Positions 61,357 through 64,000 of a DNA stretch of 64,000 nt are shown piece after piece. The DNA comes from Nocardioidaceae bacterium. GTDB lineage: Bacteria > Actinomycetota > Actinomycetes > Propionibacteriales > Nocardioidaceae. The stretch spans positions 1,909,827 through 1,973,826 of the forward strand of contig CP076053.1 of assembly GCA_018672315.1 (NCBI GenBank). The letters run 5' to 3'. Position 1 is the stretch's first letter. Each line of letters begins with the position of its first letter. The position numbers and the translations under genes are program-made. The notes beneath the pieces are model-generated. The model was given only the letters and a program-made list of their open reading frames with translations. It had not been told where the DNA came from and did not search any database.

Positions 61357-61401
61357 TGACGTCACGAGGTAGGTGCCGTCCGGCGCCGGCGTCCCTACGC
61401 T
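61357..61401 (+). promoter_or_regulatory. Operator and leaderless promoter of the XRE gene
   Basis: TGACGTCA (61357-61364) is a perfect palindrome in the divergent spacer; TACGCT (61396-61401) ends 6 nt before the ATG, giving a leaderless mRNA. Confidence 0.5.
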
Positions 61402-61407
61402 CACGAC

Positions 61408-62241
61408 ATGACGAGACCCGACACCCACGTCGGCGCGCTCCTGCGTCACTGGCGTGGCCGTCGCGGCATGAGCCAGCTCGACCTGGCGATCGCGGCGGAC
61501 GTCTCGAGCCGCCACGTCAGCTTCGTCGAGACCGGCCGGTCCCAGCCGAGCGCGGAGATGGTGCTGCGCCTCGCCGCGGCGCTGGAGGTGCCGCTGCGCC
61601 AGACCAACGTGCTGCTCCGCGCCGCCGGTCACCCGGCACGCTTCGAGGACACCGGCGCCCTGCCCCCGGCCGTGGCGGCGACGCTGCAGACGATGAAGGA
61701 GCACCACGAGCCGTACCCGCTCATCGTGCTCGACCGCGCCTACGACGTGCTGGACCTCAACGACGCCGCCGCCCGGCTGCTGTCGGGCGTGCTCTCCAGC
61801 GTGCTGCCCGGTGGCCTCGCCACGACCGCGGACGCCGACGCCCCCGACCAGCAGCGGCTCAACCTCGCCCGCCTCACCCTCGACCCGGCCCTCGGCGGGC
61901 AGATCGTGCTCAACCACGACGCGGTCGCGCGCGACCTGCTCTGGCGCGTCCAGCGCGAGCTGCTCACCGACCCCGACGACGAGCGGCTGCGTACGGTGGC
62001 CGAGGACCTGCTCGCGACCCCGGGCATCCCCGAGGACTGGCGCCGCCCCGACCCCACCGCCCCGTCCGACCCCACGCTGGACCTGCATCTGCGGGTCGGT
62101 GAGGAGGTCTGGTCGTTCCGCATCGTGCTCAGCGCGCTGCTCGCACCGCTCGAGGTCGCGCTCGACGAGCTGCGCATCGAGCAGTGGTTCCCCGCCGACG
62201 AGGTCACCCGGCGGGGGTGTCAGGCCCTCGCCGGCCACTAG
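61408..62241 (+). CDS. XRE-family regulator with MmyB-like domain
   Basis: 277 residues. HTH at about 8-62 (LRHWRGRRGMSQLDLAIAAD, VSSRHVSFVETGRSQPS). The C-terminal domain (PYPLIVLDRAYDVLDLNDAA, LNHDAVARDLLWRVQRELLT, WSFRIVLSALLAPLEVALDEL) is the MmyB-like ligand-binding type, which may bind fatty acids (known in related proteins). Divergently paired with an epoxide-hydrolase-like enzyme. Confidence 0.93.
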   Translation: MTRPDTHVGALLRHWRGRRGMSQLDLAIAADVSSRHVSFVETGRSQPSAEMVLRLAAALEVPLRQTNVLLRAAGHPARFEDTGALPPAVAATLQTMKEHHEPYPLIVLDRAYDVLDLNDAAARLLSGVLSSVLPGGLATTADADAPDQQRLNLARLTLDPALGGQIVLNHDAVARDLLWRVQRELLTDPDDERLRTVAEDLLATPGIPEDWRRPDPTAPSDPTLDLHLRVGEEVWSFRIVLSALLAPLEVALDELRIEQWFPADEVTRRGCQALAGH

Positions 62242-62329
62242 GCAACCGTCCGGTCACGCCCGTCGCTTGCCTCGCCACGATTCGGGGGAGATGACTTCCG
62301 GATCCCGTGAGCAGCCACAGGAGGACGAC

Positions 62330-63067
62330 ATGGCACCCACCGCCGACACCGACCACGCGCGGGATGACACCGGGTCGGGTCCCGTACGCGTCGCCCTGGT
62401 CGACGACTACGAGGTCGTCATCCGCGGTCTGGCCTCGCTGCTGGAGCCGTTCGGTGACCGCGTACGCGTCGTCGAGCTCGACGCCGGGCTGCGCGAGGTG
62501 GACGCGGCGGTCGACGTGATCCTCTACGACACGTTCGCCCAGCCGCGGGGTCAGGCGTTCGACTGGGACATCGTCTCGAGCCTGCTCGACCACGCCGACT
62601 GCCGGAACCTGCTCGTCTACAGCTGGCACGTCGACGACGAGATGGTCGCGGCGAGCCGCGAGGCGGGCGCCCGGGGGTGTGTCGGCAAGCACCTGGAGGC
62701 CGAGGAGCTCGTCGAGGCGCTGGAGAAGGCGGCCCGCGGCGCCGAGGTCTTCGTGACCGGTCAGGAGGACTCGGCCGCCGAGAGCGACTGGCCCGGACGC
62801 CAGTTCGGGCTGACCGAGCGCGAGTCCGAGGTCATCGCCCTGGTGGTGCAGGGACTCAGCAACGCCGACATCGCGCACTGCGTCTACCTCGGCGAGAGCA
62901 CGGTGAAGACCTACCTGCGGCAGGCGTACCAGAAGATGGGCTTCACCAGCCGTACGCAGGCCGTGCTGTGGGGCATCAAGCACGGCTTCTCACCGAAGCA
63001 CCAGCGGTTCACGATCAAGAAGGGCGCGAAGCAGGTCGCGACCGGCGGCCAGGCCACGAGTCGCTGA
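62330..63067 (+). CDS. Orphan LuxR/NarL-type response regulator
   Basis: 245 residues from ATG at 62330 after AGGAGGACGAC. Receiver domain: VALVDDYEVVIRGL (Asp25/Asp26), phospho-acceptor candidate Asp67 in LYDTF, and GCVGKHL. The LuxR HTH is at about 163-220 (LTERESEVIALVVQGLSNAD, then STVKTYLRQAYQKMGFTSRT). A basic tail of ~25 residues follows. No histidine kinase nearby. The longer upstream frame is a shadow. Confidence 0.9.
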   Translation: MAPTADTDHARDDTGSGPVRVALVDDYEVVIRGLASLLEPFGDRVRVVELDAGLREVDAAVDVILYDTFAQPRGQAFDWDIVSSLLDHADCRNLLVYSWHVDDEMVAASREAGARGCVGKHLEAEELVEALEKAARGAEVFVTGQEDSAAESDWPGRQFGLTERESEVIALVVQGLSNADIAHCVYLGESTVKTYLRQAYQKMGFTSRTQAVLWGIKHGFSPKHQRFTIKKGAKQVATGGQATSR

Positions 63068-63072
63068 CCACG

Positions 63073-63110
63073 GGTGGTCGAGGAGCGAAGCGCTAGCTGA
63101 GCCGCGAGAC
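63073..63110 (+). repeat. Dispersed repeat copy C
   Basis: GGTGGTCGAGGAGCGAAGCG, then CTAGCTGAGCCGCGAGAC. Lies between convergent genes; its antisense supplies the last residues VSRLS and the stop codon of the Brp/Blh gene. Confidence 0.8.
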
Positions 63111-64000
63111 TCTCGTCCGGTCCAGCCACGCCACCACGAGCCCGTGCGGCACGGTCAGCGCGGTGACGAGCCAGATCTGCTCGCGCAGCACGGAGGCGAG
63201 TCCGGCGTCCCCGGCCAGCCGCACCAGCACGACCAGCGCGACGACCGCCCCGGCGGTGGCCGCGGCCGCCGCGAGGCACAGCGGCAGCAGGGGGCGTCTC
63301 GCGTACGCCGCGTCGCGCCTCAGCAACGCCAGGTGGCGCGGCGAGTGCCACGCCGCCAGGTACACCGCGATCGTCACGACCGGTGGCGCGAGCAGCGCGC
63401 ACGCAGTGAGCAGCGCGAGCTCGGTGGCCGGCCCTCGGCGTCCCGTACGCCAGGCGTACGCGGCCAGCCCTGCGCCGGCGACTGCGATCAGCACGGCAGC
63501 CCCACCCGCCGCGATCATCAGAAGTCGACCGTCGGCGCCCAGGGGAGGGGAGTCCCGCCACGCGGGGACGACCTGGAGGATCCACGACGCGGACTGTCCC
63601 GGGTGCGCGACCAACGGCAGCACCACGACGACGAGTCCGCTGATCAGTCCAGCGCTAGCGCCCCAGGCGCGGGGGAGCGGGGCGCCGGTCTCCCGGTGGA
63701 AGGTGACCTCCCCGGCCCCGAAGTGCGCGACCGACAGCACCACCAGCAGGGTGAGCCCGAGCAGGGGGACGCTGCGGGAGACGGTCCAGATCAGGGCGGC
63801 GAGGGTGGCATACGCGAGGCCGAGCCCGGCGTACGTGCCCCAGGTCAGCCGCAGCGAACGCAGGTACGGCGCCGCCGCGTCGGCCGCGCCGTGCGGCAGC
63901 GTGACCAGCAGGGCGAGCAGCACGAGCGGGAGCTCGAGGGGTGCCCAGCCGGCGGTGCCGCCGTCGAGAAAGAGGTGGCTGAGGGCCGCGGCGAGCGCCG
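63093..64000 (-). CDS. blh: Brp/Blh-family beta-carotene 15,15'-dioxygenase, 5' end outside the window
   Basis: At least 302 residues; the frame is open to the right edge, so the start is not seen. Histidine motifs TLPHGAADAAA, VAHFGAGEV, AAWHSPRHLA and LTVPHGLVVAWLD and about eight hydrophobic segments fit the Brp/Blh family, which cleaves beta-carotene to retinal at the membrane. Retinal would serve a rhodopsin, to be sought upstream of the window edge. The C-terminal VSRLS comes from a dispersed repeat. Confidence 0.78.
   Translation of the reverse strand, partial: ALAAALSHLFLDGGTAGWAPLELPLVLLALLVTLPHGAADAAAPYLRSLRLTWGTYAGLGLAYATLAALIWTVSRSVPLLGLTLLVVLSVAHFGAGEVTFHRETGAPLPRAWGASAGLISGLVVVVLPLVAHPGQSASWILQVVPAWRDSPPLGADGRLLMIAAGGAAVLIAVAGAGLAAYAWRTGRRGPATELALLTACALLAPPVVTIAVYLAAWHSPRHLALLRRDAAYARRPLLPLCLAAAAATAGAVVALVVLVRLAGDAGLASVLREQIWLVTALTVPHGLVVAWLDRTRVSRLS

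Overview
The window is high-GC actinobacterial chromosome. I infer the family Nocardioidaceae (Nocardioides or a close relative) from the short zinc-binding S14, the short GTG-started adenylate kinase, the glnR-mshD pair with linked sulfur genes, and several dispersed repeats of a Nocardioides-like type. It is a core region with small accessory islands; I see no integrase, insertion sequence, prophage or CRISPR array.

Layout. 1-2541 (minus): three overlapping membrane-protein genes (glycerophosphodiester phosphodiesterase membrane-domain protein, DUF4129, DUF4350). 2631-20725 (plus): the fused S10, spc and alpha ribosomal superoperon from rpsJ to rplQ, including secY, adk, map, infA, rpmJ and rpoA and interrupted only by an LLM-class oxidoreductase; truA follows. 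21711-30460: an FAD-dependent protein, a CHAP-domain cell-wall hydrolase with Ig-like repeats, VanZ, an alpha/beta hydrolase, a secreted Asp/Asn/Arg-rich protein paired with a divergent protein kinase, tRNA-Lys(TTT), and an ARB_07466/M15-like secreted protein. 30808-31534: a cold-shock protein and a 46-residue protein. 31563-41697 (mostly minus): a phosphate block with pstS-pstC-pstA-pstB, a Nudix/SixA fusion (MutT1 type), a DUF3352 protein and ppk. PHO boxes (11-nt direct repeats) lie before both pstS and ppk. Inside this block a DUF559/AbiEi-type gene is bracketed by two inverted copies of a ~95-nt palindromic repeat. 42974-49240: two CsbD-like proteins, mshD, glnR, a MoaD/ThiS protein, an LPXTG protein, a thioredoxin, then a leaderless Cys-containing leader peptide ahead of DUF4395-sulfurtransferase-DUF1416. 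49248-55478: a surface-protein region (DUF4012, Ig-like and FN3 proteins) with two homologous, covarying RNA-like hairpins and 21-nt tandem repeats. 55656-64000: a YunG-like protein, a His/Met-rich membrane protein with a PepSY protein, an AbiE toxin-antitoxin locus with a frameshifted toxin, an epoxide-hydrolase-like enzyme divergent from an XRE/MmyB regulator, an orphan LuxR-type response regulator and the end of a Brp/Blh carotene dioxygenase.

How it fits together. The first 21 kb makes the ribosome, the Sec channel and core RNA polymerase. The phosphate genes form a probable PhoP regulon linking uptake to polyphosphate. The 44-49 kb block couples nitrogen regulation (GlnR), mycothiol synthesis and sulfane-sulfur handling, with a leader peptide that probably senses cysteine. 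The best candidates for undescribed biology are the repeat-bracketed DUF559 gene (38087-39361), the paired structured elements (49361-49440 and 52152-52241), and the secreted-protein/kinase operon behind three tandem 11-mers (27432-28863).
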